Shown here piece by piece: positions 13,084 through 20,190 of a stretch of 64,000 bases of DNA; position 1 is the stretch's first letter, and every line of letters starts with the position of its first letter. The DNA is from Actinomadura rayongensis (GTDB taxonomy: Bacteria; Actinomycetota; Actinomycetes; Streptosporangiales; Streptosporangiaceae), in contig NZ_WUTW01000002.1 in assembly GCF_009831215.1 (NCBI RefSeq), positions 744,001 to 808,000 of the forward strand, in the 5' to 3' direction. The position numbers and the translations under genes are program-made. The notes under the pieces are model-generated. The model did not search any database and had not been told where the DNA came from. It saw only the letters and a list, made by a program, of their open reading frames with translations.

Positions 13084-13352
13084 CCGCCCGCGCGGTCGAG
13101 TGGTGTGCCGCGAACCTTCAGGTGCAGGAGGAACTCGGCCAGCAGGTCGCCACGCTCGTCGAGCAGTGGCTGGAGTGCCGCGGCGTCGGCGTGGTCATGG
13201 TCGCCGAGCATTCGTGCATGACCCGCCGCGGCGTGCGGGCGCTGGGCGCCGAAACGATCACCTTCGCGCTCCGCGGGGAGCTGCGCACGGATGCCGGTGC
13301 ACGCGGGGAATTCCTTCAGCTTGCGGACGTGGCGGGAAGCAGGGCCGCATGA
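13084..13352 (+). pseudogene. C-terminal fragment of GTP cyclohydrolase I (folE remnant)
   Basis: The open frame contains ARAVEWCAANLQVQEEL, GVGVVMVAEHSCMTRRGVRA and LRTDAGARGEFLQLA, which match the last third of GTP cyclohydrolase I, including the third zinc ligand in EHSCM. The first two zinc ligands (CEHH) and the rest of the active site are missing. The enzyme would supply dihydroneopterin triphosphate to the QueD step encoded just downstream. Its stop overlaps the queC start by four bases, so it was evidently the first gene of this operon before truncation. An internal ATG at 13122 could still yield a 76-residue peptide without catalytic capacity. Confidence 0.75.
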
Positions 13353-14062
13353 CCACGACACCCGCGCCGCCCACCCGGCCGATCGGTCACGCCGTCGTCG
13401 TCCTGTCGGGAGGGCTCGACAGCACGACGCTGGCTTACTGGCTTCACGCGCACGCGGCCCGCGTAACGCTGCTGTCGGCGGACTACGGCCAGAGACACCG
13501 CAAGGAGCTGGAGTTCGCCCGCGCCACCGCCGACGCGCTCGCGGTCAAGCACCAGATCGTCGATCTGACGTCGGTGGGACGGATGATGAGCGGTTCGGCG
13601 CTCACCGACCTGGCCGTCGACGTCCCCGACGGGCATTACACCGACGCGTCCATGGCCGTGACGGTCGTCCCCCACCGCAACGCCCTACTGCTGGACGTGG
13701 CCGTCTGCCTGGCCACCGTCCTCGGCGCCGACACCGTGGCGTACGGCGCGCACGGCGGTGACCACACCGTCTATCCCGATTGCCGGCCCGGCTTCGTGGA
13801 CGCCTACGGGCAGATGGCGAGGCTCGCCGGTGAGGGCGCCCTCCCGGCCGGATTCTCCGTGCTCGCGCCGTTCCTGACGCTGGCGAAGGCGGAGATCGTC
13901 GGGCTCGCCGAAGAACTGGGCGTTCCGTTCGCGAGCACATGGTCCTGCTACCGGGGCGGTGAGCTGCACTGCGGAACGTGCGGGACGTGCGTCGAGCGCC
14001 GGGAGGCGTTCGCCGTCGCCGGAGTTCCCGATCCGACCCGCTACGCAGCGGAGACGGCGTGA
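13349..14062 (+). CDS. queC: 7-cyano-7-deazaguanine synthase
   Basis: 237 residues, the usual length. The enzyme converts 7-carboxy-7-deazaguanine to preQ0 using ATP and ammonia. The PP-loop ATP motif SGGLDS is at 20-25. The C-terminal zinc cluster is the set of Cys residues in WSCYRGG and HCGTCGTC. The start overlaps the folE remnant by four bases and the stop overlaps queD (TGATG). It is the first intact gene of a long overlapping operon that contains queC, queD and queE but no queF or tgt. The product is therefore likely preQ0 or a preQ0-derived compound rather than queuosine. Confidence 0.95.
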   Translation: MTTTPAPPTRPIGHAVVVLSGGLDSTTLAYWLHAHAARVTLLSADYGQRHRKELEFARATADALAVKHQIVDLTSVGRMMSGSALTDLAVDVPDGHYTDASMAVTVVPHRNALLLDVAVCLATVLGADTVAYGAHGGDHTVYPDCRPGFVDAYGQMARLAGEGALPAGFSVLAPFLTLAKAEIVGLAEELGVPFASTWSCYRGGELHCGTCGTCVERREAFAVAGVPDPTRYAAETA

Positions 14063-14439
14063 TGCACCGGATCGGGAAGAGCTTCGGGTTCGAGGCCGCG
14101 CACCGGCTCAGCGGCCTTCCCGAGGGCCACAAGTGCGGCCGGTCGCACGGGCACTCGTACTCCGTCGAGGTCCGGCTCGCTGCACGCCGACTCTCCGGCC
14201 CTGGCTTCGTCGCGGACTTCGCCGTCCTGGACGAGTTCCGCGCCTATCTGCAGAGGACGTTCGACCACCGCGACCTGAACGACGTCATGGACGCGGAGCC
14301 CACGAGCGAGAACCTCGCCCGGCACTTCTTCCGATGGTGCGCAACTGGACTCGCGCTTCCCGACGGTGTGCGGGTCGAGTCCGTCCGGGTCAGCGAGACC
14401 GCGTCGACATGGGCTGAGTACGCGCCGGAGGAGGCGTGA
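14062..14439 (+). CDS. queD: 6-carboxytetrahydropterin synthase
   Basis: 125 residues. The family converts dihydroneopterin triphosphate to 6-carboxy-5,6,7,8-tetrahydropterin. Zinc ligands are H14 (in FEAAHRL), H29 and H31 (in SHGHSY), and the catalytic Cys is probably C25. DHRDLND, with its conserved His, and the C-terminal VSETASTWAEY are also family hallmarks. Overlaps at both ends (TGATG with queC, GTGA with queE) indicate translational coupling. It depends on GTP cyclohydrolase I, whose only local copy is a fragment. Confidence 0.95.
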   Translation: MHRIGKSFGFEAAHRLSGLPEGHKCGRSHGHSYSVEVRLAARRLSGPGFVADFAVLDEFRAYLQRTFDHRDLNDVMDAEPTSENLARHFFRWCATGLALPDGVRVESVRVSETASTWAEYAPEEA

Positions 14440-15131
14440 CGGTGGCCTCGACGCTGAAGGTGGCCGAGCTCTTCGGTCCCACGTTCCAGGGCGAAGGCCC
14501 GAGTCTCGGACGACACGCGACGTTCGTCCGCCTCTCCGGATGCAACCTCGCGTGCTCATGGTGCGACACCCCATGGACGTGGCAGTGGCAGAGCTACGAC
14601 CGCGCCGCCGAGCAGACGGTGATGACGGTCGAGGCGGTGCTCGCCTGGGCGCGCGATCGGGCCGACCTGGTGGTGGTCACGGGCGGTGAGCCCCTGCTTC
14701 AGGCTGAGCCGCTCACCGAACTCACCACGAAGTTGCTGGCGACGGGGGCTTCCGTCGAGATCGAGACCAACGGCACCGTCGTTCCCCCTGACGCGCTCCT
14801 CGCCGGGCAGGTGACGTTCAACGTCTCGCCGAAGCTCGCCAACGCGGGTATGCCGGACCGCCGACGGGTCCGCGGCCAGGCGCTGCGAACGCTGGCGGCA
14901 TCGGGACACGCCCGGTTCAAGTTCGTCGTCACCGGCGCCGCCGACCTCGACGAGATCGAGGTGTTGCAGGAGGAGTACGACCTGGACGATGTCTGGGTCA
15001 TGCCGGAGGCCACGACCAGTGGACGGCTTCTGCGGTTGCTGCGCGAACTCGCCGACCCGGTCGTCGAGCGAGGCTGGAACCTCGCCCCTCGCCTGCACGT
15101 GCTCCTGTGGGAGGACGCCCGTGCCCGCTGA
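14436..15131 (+). CDS. queE: 7-carboxy-7-deazaguanine synthase, radical SAM
   Basis: 231 residues from a GTG start. The radical-SAM cluster motif is CX3CX2C with C36, C40 and C43 in SGCNLACSWCDTPWTW. GPTFQGEGPSLGR at the N terminus and VVVTGGEPLLQ (SAM binding) are standard for QueE. The enzyme contracts 6-carboxytetrahydropterin to 7-carboxy-7-deazaguanine, linking QueD and QueC. The stop lies inside the next gene (11-base overlap). All three steps from dihydroneopterin triphosphate to preQ0 are thus encoded here in the order C-D-E. Confidence 0.95.
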   Translation: MTVASTLKVAELFGPTFQGEGPSLGRHATFVRLSGCNLACSWCDTPWTWQWQSYDRAAEQTVMTVEAVLAWARDRADLVVVTGGEPLLQAEPLTELTTKLLATGASVEIETNGTVVPPDALLAGQVTFNVSPKLANAGMPDRRRVRGQALRTLAASGHARFKFVVTGAADLDEIEVLQEEYDLDDVWVMPEATTSGRLLRLLRELADPVVERGWNLAPRLHVLLWEDARAR

Positions 15132-15843
15132 CCAGAACAGGCCCGGGCGGCGGCGTCTTTTCCCGGCGACCGGCTCGCACGTGTGCGGAAGCGAGCCGCG
15201 CACCGATCGGGGCGACGCGCCGGGAAGCGTCTCGACCGCCCGGGCTTCCTCCACGCTAGAGCTTCGGCGGCCACTCTGGACGCCCGTCGCCGGAGGCACT
15301 CTTCCCCGTGGCCGATGGCGGCCCGCGACGGTGGTCCCGGACCTTTGGTGGACGAGCGTTCCCGTCAGCCGGTCGCTGGCCGACGAATTGGGCGAACTCG
15401 CCGGGGTCTTGGAGTCCGGTCACGGACGGTTGCCGGTCACGGGTGTGGACTGGCTTCGCGCCGCTCGGATCGCCGCGGCTCTCGGCGGCCGGCTCCCGAC
15501 TTCGGACGAGTGGGAATGGATGGCCGGCGGCGGTCATCGACGCTACCCCTGGGGCGACGACGAACCCGACTACGGCGGGCCGATACGGGCGAACCTGCGC
15601 GGCCTCGGTCTCGGCGCCACCTCACCGGTGGGGAGTTTCCCCGACGGCGCGACGCCCGACGGGATCCGAGACGTCGCGGGCAACGTCTGGGAGTGGACCA
15701 GCACGCCGGTCCCGGGTGGACATGTGCTGCGCGGCGGCTCGTACCGGTCGATCAGCCTCTACGCCCGCTGCTCTTACGCCAACGAGGCTCCGCCGACGAT
15801 CGTCTCACCGGGCATCGGCGTCCGGGTGGTGAAGGACGCATGA
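15121..15843 (+). CDS. FGE-sulfatase / C-type-lectin-fold protein
   Basis: 240 residues from the GTG at 15121, chosen because GGGAGG lies six bases upstream and the overlap with queE fits the operon pattern. The first 85 residues are not conserved to my eye. The rest is an FGE-sulfatase (SUMF1-like) domain: RLPTSDEWEWMAGGG, YPWGDDEPD, SPVGSFPDG, IRDVAGNVWEWTST and VLRGGSYR. Formylglycine-generating enzymes oxidise a Cys in sulfatases, while many members of the fold (EgtB-like, DGR targets) do other things. The two catalytic Cys of true FGE are not evident, so a different or binding role is likely. No sulfatase is nearby. Confidence 0.8.
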   Translation: MPADQNRPGRRRLFPATGSHVCGSEPRTDRGDAPGSVSTARASSTLELRRPLWTPVAGGTLPRGRWRPATVVPDLWWTSVPVSRSLADELGELAGVLESGHGRLPVTGVDWLRAARIAAALGGRLPTSDEWEWMAGGGHRRYPWGDDEPDYGGPIRANLRGLGLGATSPVGSFPDGATPDGIRDVAGNVWEWTSTPVPGGHVLRGGSYRSISLYARCSYANEAPPTIVSPGIGVRVVKDA

Positions 15844-16280
15844 CCGGTAGTCGCGTGACCGATCGGCTCGTGGTCGTCGGCTGCTCTCGCCGCAAGAGAA
15901 CGACCGCCGCCCGCCTTCCCGCTCTGGACCTGTACGAGGGCGGCTGCGTTCCGGCTCTCCGCGCCCGCCTCGGAGATCGCCCCGAACTCCGCGCTCGCGT
16001 GCGGGTCCTGTCGGCCGAGTACGGCCTCGTCCGGGCGGACGACCTGCTGCGCCCGTACGACCGTCGGCTGGACGCGGCCCGCGCGGCCCGACTGAGGATC
16101 TCGGCCGCCGCATCGCTGGCCGATGAACAGGCGGTCCGAGAAGTGCTGGTCGCGGCCGAGCCGCTCTACCTGTATCTCATCGCCGACCTGCTCGCGACGG
16201 GGCCACGCGTGTGGTGGACGCCCGAACCGCGTGACGCGGACTACGTCAACGCCGTCCTGGACGAGTGGAAGTGGCCATGA
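15840..16280 (+). CDS. DUF6884-family protein
   Basis: 146 residues. It has the family pattern VVVGCSRRKR near the N terminus, then DLYEGGCVPALRARL, VRVLSAEYGLV and LLRPYDRRLD. The family is found in phages and actinobacteria and has no firm biochemical function known to me. The Cys-Ser-x-x-Lys start followed by a conserved AEYGLV-PYD stretch resembles the accessory domain seen with archaeal tRNA-guanine transglycosylases and ArcS. That resemblance is a hint only, but it is interesting beside queCDE. ATGA overlaps exist at both ends, and it is likely a cytoplasmic enzyme. Confidence 0.7.
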   Translation: MTGSRVTDRLVVVGCSRRKRTTAARLPALDLYEGGCVPALRARLGDRPELRARVRVLSAEYGLVRADDLLRPYDRRLDAARAARLRISAAASLADEQAVREVLVAAEPLYLYLIADLLATGPRVWWTPEPRDADYVNAVLDEWKWP

Positions 16281-16819
16281 CCAGTGGACCGAACTCGCCG
16301 CAGCGGATCTTCGAAGGACGACGCATCTGGTGTGTCACGGCACCCGCCTTCGTCACGGCGATCCGGCTGATCGCCGACGCCGAGCGCGCCTTCGAACCCG
16401 ACACCGTCGTCGGAATCCGCCGCGGTGGAGCGCCGCCCGCCAGCGCGCTCGCCGAGCTGATGGACGTGCCCTGCGCTCATGTCGCAGCACGTCACAACGC
16501 CAGTGACCAGATCGCTCTGCCGGCCACGGGACGGGTCGGCGTGGACATCGCGGGACTCCGCCGTCCCGCCGGACGCGTCCTGCTCGTCGATGACATCTGC
16601 GGTTCGGGCGCCACGCTCGACGCTGTCGGGGCCGCGCTGGCTCGTGCCCTGGATCCCGAGCTCGTGCGCACCGCCACGCTGTGCCGCAACGTCGGCGCGA
16701 CCACCAGTCCCGACGTGTGGGTGTGGGACGTCGCGGACTGGACGGTCTTCCCGTGGGAGGCGTCCCCGAGCGTTCCCGTCCAACCCCTCCCGATGCCTAC
16801 CGAGGTGATGCATCCATGA
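16277..16819 (+). CDS. Type I phosphoribosyltransferase
   Basis: 180 residues. The PRPP-binding loop VLLVDDICGSGATL is at 101-114, preceded by TVVGIRRGGAPPASALAELM (the PPi loop RRGG), as in xanthine/guanine-type phosphoribosyltransferases. The family attaches ribose 5-phosphate to a base. In this operon a 7-deazaguanine base would be a natural acceptor, giving a deazapurine nucleotide. That substrate is inferred from context and could instead be a salvage purine. It overlaps both neighbours by four bases. The acidic, Trp-rich C terminus (VWVWDVADWTVFPWE) is unusual. Confidence 0.82.
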   Translation: MTSGPNSPQRIFEGRRIWCVTAPAFVTAIRLIADAERAFEPDTVVGIRRGGAPPASALAELMDVPCAHVAARHNASDQIALPATGRVGVDIAGLRRPAGRVLLVDDICGSGATLDAVGAALARALDPELVRTATLCRNVGATTSPDVWVWDVADWTVFPWEASPSVPVQPLPMPTEVMHP

Positions 16820-17958
16820 GCGCTGAGAATGGCCGAACGACGGTGGCCTTCGTACTGCTGTCCTACAGCGAGAACGCTCCGGCCGGGCTGGAGCGATCGG
16901 TGGCCGCGCTGGCGGCGGGATTACGCGAGCTCGGGCACCGCGCCATCATCATCACCGCTGCGGGCAAGGCGTCCGGCGCCGCCCCGGATGTCCTTTCCTT
17001 GGCATCGGTGTGCGTCGCCGATCCGGCGACCGAGGACGACCTTCTCGCCGCGCTCGGCTCTGCCGGTCATGTCTGCGACGAGGTCGAAGCGCTGCTCAGA
17101 CGCAACCACGTGGACGTCGTCTGCTGGGCGGACGCTTCGTGGGGCCTTGGCCATCTCGCACCGGCCCCGCCCGGGATCCCGACCGTCCTGAACACGGCCG
17201 TCATGCGAACGGATCCGCTGTTCCGCGAGGCAGCCGCCCACGCGTCCGTCGTGATGACGAACAGTCCGTTCATGCTGGAAGAGGCAGCCTCGGCGGGCTA
17301 CGACACATCGCGCTGGGCAGCCGTGCCGAACGCGCTTCTCAACATTGTCGAACCGCCGGACGGGGATCGGCGCGAACGGTTCCGTCGCGCGGGGCCCGTC
17401 CGGATCGTCGCCCGCGCCGAACCGCACAAGGGCATCCGCGCACTGATCGACGCGGTGCCGGACGATCTGGGACGCCCGGTCGAGATCGTCCTCGCGGCGG
17501 CGGGATTCGAGTACTGGCCGGGCATGCAGGACGACGTCATCAACGAGGCCCAGGATGCCGCACGCTCCTCACCGGCCGTTCGTCTTCTGCCCGTGCTCCC
17601 CTGGCGGGCCGTCCCGGACTTCTTCGCGGGCGCGGCGGCCACGATCATCTCCACCACCAGCCCGGAGAGCTGGTGCAACGCCGCAGCCGAAGCGCTGTCG
17701 GCCGGGACGCCCGTCGTCGCCTACGACTTCGGGCACGTGCCGGCGCTCGCCGGCCCGGCCGGTGTCATGGTCGCGCCCGGCCGGCCGGCGACGGCGCTCT
17801 GGGACGCCACGACCGCTCTGCTCGACGATCGCCGCGTCTACCACGCGGCGAGCCGCGCAGCGCCGGCACAGGTCGCCGCCCACACCCCGGCCGCGGCGGC
17901 AGCCGCCTTCATCAGCGCCCTAGCTCCCTTCGCCTTCGACCAGAGGATCCGACCGTGA
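16816..17958 (+). CDS. GT-B family glycosyltransferase (GT4-like)
   Basis: 380 residues. The N-terminal half begins FVLLSYSENAPAGLERSVAALAAGLRELGH, a GT4-type acceptor domain with a glycine/acidic loop for nucleotide-sugar handling. The C-terminal half has VRIVARAEPHKGIRALIDAVP and ISTTSPESWCNAAAEALSAGTPVVAYDFG, matching the donor-binding E-x7-E region of retaining GT4 enzymes. There is no signal or membrane segment. The donor and acceptor are unknown. It lies between the phosphoribosyltransferase and a PIG-L deacetylase, with ATGA and GTGA overlaps. A glycosyltransferase plus a deacetylase often make and then deacetylate a GlcNAc-type glycoside, as in mycothiol synthesis. Confidence 0.85.
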   Translation: MSAENGRTTVAFVLLSYSENAPAGLERSVAALAAGLRELGHRAIIITAAGKASGAAPDVLSLASVCVADPATEDDLLAALGSAGHVCDEVEALLRRNHVDVVCWADASWGLGHLAPAPPGIPTVLNTAVMRTDPLFREAAAHASVVMTNSPFMLEEAASAGYDTSRWAAVPNALLNIVEPPDGDRRERFRRAGPVRIVARAEPHKGIRALIDAVPDDLGRPVEIVLAAAGFEYWPGMQDDVINEAQDAARSSPAVRLLPVLPWRAVPDFFAGAAATIISTTSPESWCNAAAEALSAGTPVVAYDFGHVPALAGPAGVMVAPGRPATALWDATTALLDDRRVYHAASRAAPAQVAAHTPAAAAAAFISALAPFAFDQRIRP

Positions 17959-18674
17959 CCGCTCTCACCGGCCGTGCACCGCTCGGCCTCACGCCCGGCG
18001 CCGTCGCGCTGATGGTCGCCACCCATCCGGACGACGAGACCCTCGGCGCAGGTGGCACTCTGCACCGGTTGGCCGACGCGGGGGTCACGGTCCACGTGCT
18101 CGCGGTGGCGTGCTGCACCCATCCGATGTGGGGCGGCCACAGCGACGTCGACGTCCGCTTCGAGGAGTTCCAGGAGGCTTGCGACGCGCTCGGTGTCTCC
18201 GGCCGCGCGATCGGCTGGGTCGATGATGACCGCGCCCGTTCGCCGTGGAGTCATCAGGCGGAGCTTGTGAGCCTGATCGAGTCCGGTACCGCTGTCTCGC
18301 TCACCCGGGTGCGTCCCGACGTCCTCCTCATGCCTGCGCGCAACGGTTTCCACCAGGACCACCGTGCAGTGCACGCCGCGTGCCTCGCAACGGTCCGTCC
18401 TGGCGGCTTCCGCAAGCCGACGCCTCGTTTCGTCCTCGGCTACGCCGGTCCGGAGGATTCGTGGACGCCCACGCTGGAGCAGTGGAGCGTGCTCGTCGAT
18501 ACGACGGCCCATTGGCCGGCGAAGGAGAAGGCGCTCGCGGCGTACTCATCGCAGCTTCGCGAGGACGGCCACCCGCGCAGCATCGCGGCGATCCGGAAAC
18601 TGGACGCGGCCCATGGGGTTTCCGTCGGCGCCCAGTTCGCTGAGCGTTTCGTGCCCTACCGGATCGCCGACTGA
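17955..18674 (+). CDS. PIG-L family N-acetylglucosaminyl deacetylase-like protein
   Basis: 239 residues from a GTG start. The zinc motif HPDDE occupies 24-28, and the third ligand is in NGFHQDHRAVH. The family removes acetyl groups from GlcNAc conjugates (MshB, GPI precursor, teicoplanin-type glycosides). Here it probably acts on the sugar added by one of the two glycosyltransferases in the operon. It overlaps both neighbours (GTGA with the upstream gene, TGATG with the downstream one). A second, unlinked PIG-L gene occurs at 59241 and is clearly a different subfamily. Confidence 0.9.
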   Translation: MTALTGRAPLGLTPGAVALMVATHPDDETLGAGGTLHRLADAGVTVHVLAVACCTHPMWGGHSDVDVRFEEFQEACDALGVSGRAIGWVDDDRARSPWSHQAELVSLIESGTAVSLTRVRPDVLLMPARNGFHQDHRAVHAACLATVRPGGFRKPTPRFVLGYAGPEDSWTPTLEQWSVLVDTTAHWPAKEKALAAYSSQLREDGHPRSIAAIRKLDAAHGVSVGAQFAERFVPYRIAD

Positions 18675-19393
18675 TGCCCGACACCGTCCTGGTCGCCCAT
18701 CAGCCCGCCTACCTTCCATGGGGCGGCTACTTCGCACGTCTGCTGGACGTCTCGCGGCTCGTCGTCCTTGACCACGTCCAGTTCAGCGAGCGCGGATTCC
18801 AGCATCGGAATCGGATTCTGCGGCCCGGGGGCGGCGCGCAGTGGCTCACGGTTCCCGTCCGTCGGCGGTTCGGCCAACCACTCGACGAGGTCATGCTCGC
18901 CGAACAGCCGTGGGCCCGTCGTCACTGGCGGACGCTCGTCCAGAACTATGGTGGCGCGCCCTTCTGGAGCCTTTACGCCGATCCGATCGCCGAGATCTAC
19001 GGCCGTCCGTGGACGCGTCTGGTCGATCTCGACCTGGCACTGACCCGGTTCGTGCTGGACGCTCTGGGCTTGAGCGTCGAACTCGTCCGCTCCAGTGCGA
19101 TCGGCCCGACTGGATCACGCACCGCCATGTTGATCGACCTCTGCCGCCGGACCGGTGTGGAGACGTTGCGCGTCGGAACGGGCGCCACCGGATACCTGAA
19201 CGCGACTGATCTCGACGCCGCGGGCATCTCCGTCGAGGTCGCCACCTTCACCACGCCGCCATATCAGCAGGTGGGCGGCGGGCCGTTCACCAGCGACTTG
19301 TCGGTCCTCGATCTCCTTCTGCATCACGGTCCGCACGCCCGCGCCGTCCTGGCCGAGGGCGCGGCCACTGCCCGTTGGAGCGCGGCCCCGTGA
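18674..19393 (+). CDS. WbqC-like family protein
   Basis: 239 residues. The N terminus (VLVAHQPAYLPWGGYFARLL, then LVVLDHVQFSERGFQHRNRI) is the signature of the WbqC family, and WLTVPVRRRFGQPLDEV follows. WbqC proteins occur in O-antigen and other glycan or amino-sugar clusters. Their biochemical role is poorly defined, and acyl or amino-acyl transfer to a sugar amine has been suggested. After a PIG-L deacetylase that would expose an amine, acylation of that amine would make sense. This is inference. It overlaps the next gene by four bases. Confidence 0.88.
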   Translation: MPDTVLVAHQPAYLPWGGYFARLLDVSRLVVLDHVQFSERGFQHRNRILRPGGGAQWLTVPVRRRFGQPLDEVMLAEQPWARRHWRTLVQNYGGAPFWSLYADPIAEIYGRPWTRLVDLDLALTRFVLDALGLSVELVRSSAIGPTGSRTAMLIDLCRRTGVETLRVGTGATGYLNATDLDAAGISVEVATFTTPPYQQVGGGPFTSDLSVLDLLLHHGPHARAVLAEGAATARWSAAP

Positions 19394-20190
19394 CCCACCC
19401 CGCGGCGCACAGCCTCATGCCACTGCTCACCGACCGTGTGCGGCTCAAACGATGCGCGCGTTCGTGCATGCGACGTCCCACGGGTCCCGGGGCCGACGGT
19501 GTCACTTGGGCGCAGTATCGCGACGGTCTCGACGACCGCATCGCCGAGCTGGCGGCTCAACTCCAGATAGGCGAGTGGCGGCCTGGCCCGGTGCGCAGCG
19601 TTGACCTGCCTTCGTGGCGCAAGGAACTCCGCTTGTCGATCCCGAGCGTCGCCGACCGGATCGTGCATCGCGCGCTGCGGACGGCGGCCGAGCCCGTCCT
19701 CGACGCCGACGCCTATCCGCCGTGGCTGTTCGGCTGGCGCAGGCGGGCCGGCCGCGTCGACGCGCTGACGGTTGCGGCTCGTCATCTCGGGGCGGGCAGG
19801 AGCTGGGTCGCCGATCTCGACGTGGCGGCGGCGACCTCGGGCGCCCACCTGGACGACGCCGTCTCCTGGCTGGCGCGATGGGTTCACGATGGCTCGTTCC
19901 TCGCCGTCGTACGCCGCGCGCTCGCCGCGCTGCCCATGCCGCTCGCGCCTGGCAGTGGGCTGACACCGATGCTCACCAACCTGCGCCTGGTTCCCGTCGA
20001 CGAGGAACTCGGCGATCTGGCCGTCGTCCGGGTCACCGACAACTACACCGTCTTCTGCACCACCAGCCGGGCGGCCGAACGTGCCGCCGAAGCCGTGACC
20101 GGTGCCCTGGCCGCCTGCGGGCTCAGGCCGAACCACGCCAAGTCCAAGGTGTGGCGGCCGAATCCCGAAGACCTCTATCTCGCCGGATGA
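19390..20190 (+). CDS. Minimal reverse-transcriptase-like protein with degenerate catalytic motif
   Basis: 266 residues from a GTG start. It follows the group II-intron/DGR RT plan: PGADGVT (33-39, RT0/1); GEWRPGPVRSVDLP and IPSVADRIVHRAL (motifs 1-2, 61-96); FGWRRRAGRVDAL (114-126); WVADLDVAAATS (motif A, D142 and D144); PLAPGSGLTPMLTNLRL (motif B, N197); and VVRVTDNYTVFC (motif C). The normal YADD is VTDN at 215-218, so the second catalytic Asp is Asn. The thumb and maturase regions are absent; it ends soon after the LxxNxxKS-like stretch (CGLRPNHAKSKVW). It may be an inactive or repurposed polymerase fold. No intron or retron RNA is evident nearby. Confidence 0.8.
   Translation: MTHPAAHSLMPLLTDRVRLKRCARSCMRRPTGPGADGVTWAQYRDGLDDRIAELAAQLQIGEWRPGPVRSVDLPSWRKELRLSIPSVADRIVHRALRTAAEPVLDADAYPPWLFGWRRRAGRVDALTVAARHLGAGRSWVADLDVAAATSGAHLDDAVSWLARWVHDGSFLAVVRRALAALPMPLAPGSGLTPMLTNLRLVPVDEELGDLAVVRVTDNYTVFCTTSRAAERAAEAVTGALAACGLRPNHAKSKVWRPNPEDLYLAG

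Noticed and set aside
15121..20190. A diversity-generating retroelement, because an FGE-fold protein (a common DGR target) and an RT-like protein share an operon
   Set aside because: I found no template repeat similar to the FGE 3' end, no Avd gene, and the RT motif C is degenerate. The FGE 3' end also does not show an A-targeted variable repeat.
19390..20190. Group II intron or retron identity for the RT-like gene
   Set aside because: There is no maturase domain, intron boundary or retron-like structured RNA, and the gene overlaps its neighbours by four bases on both sides.
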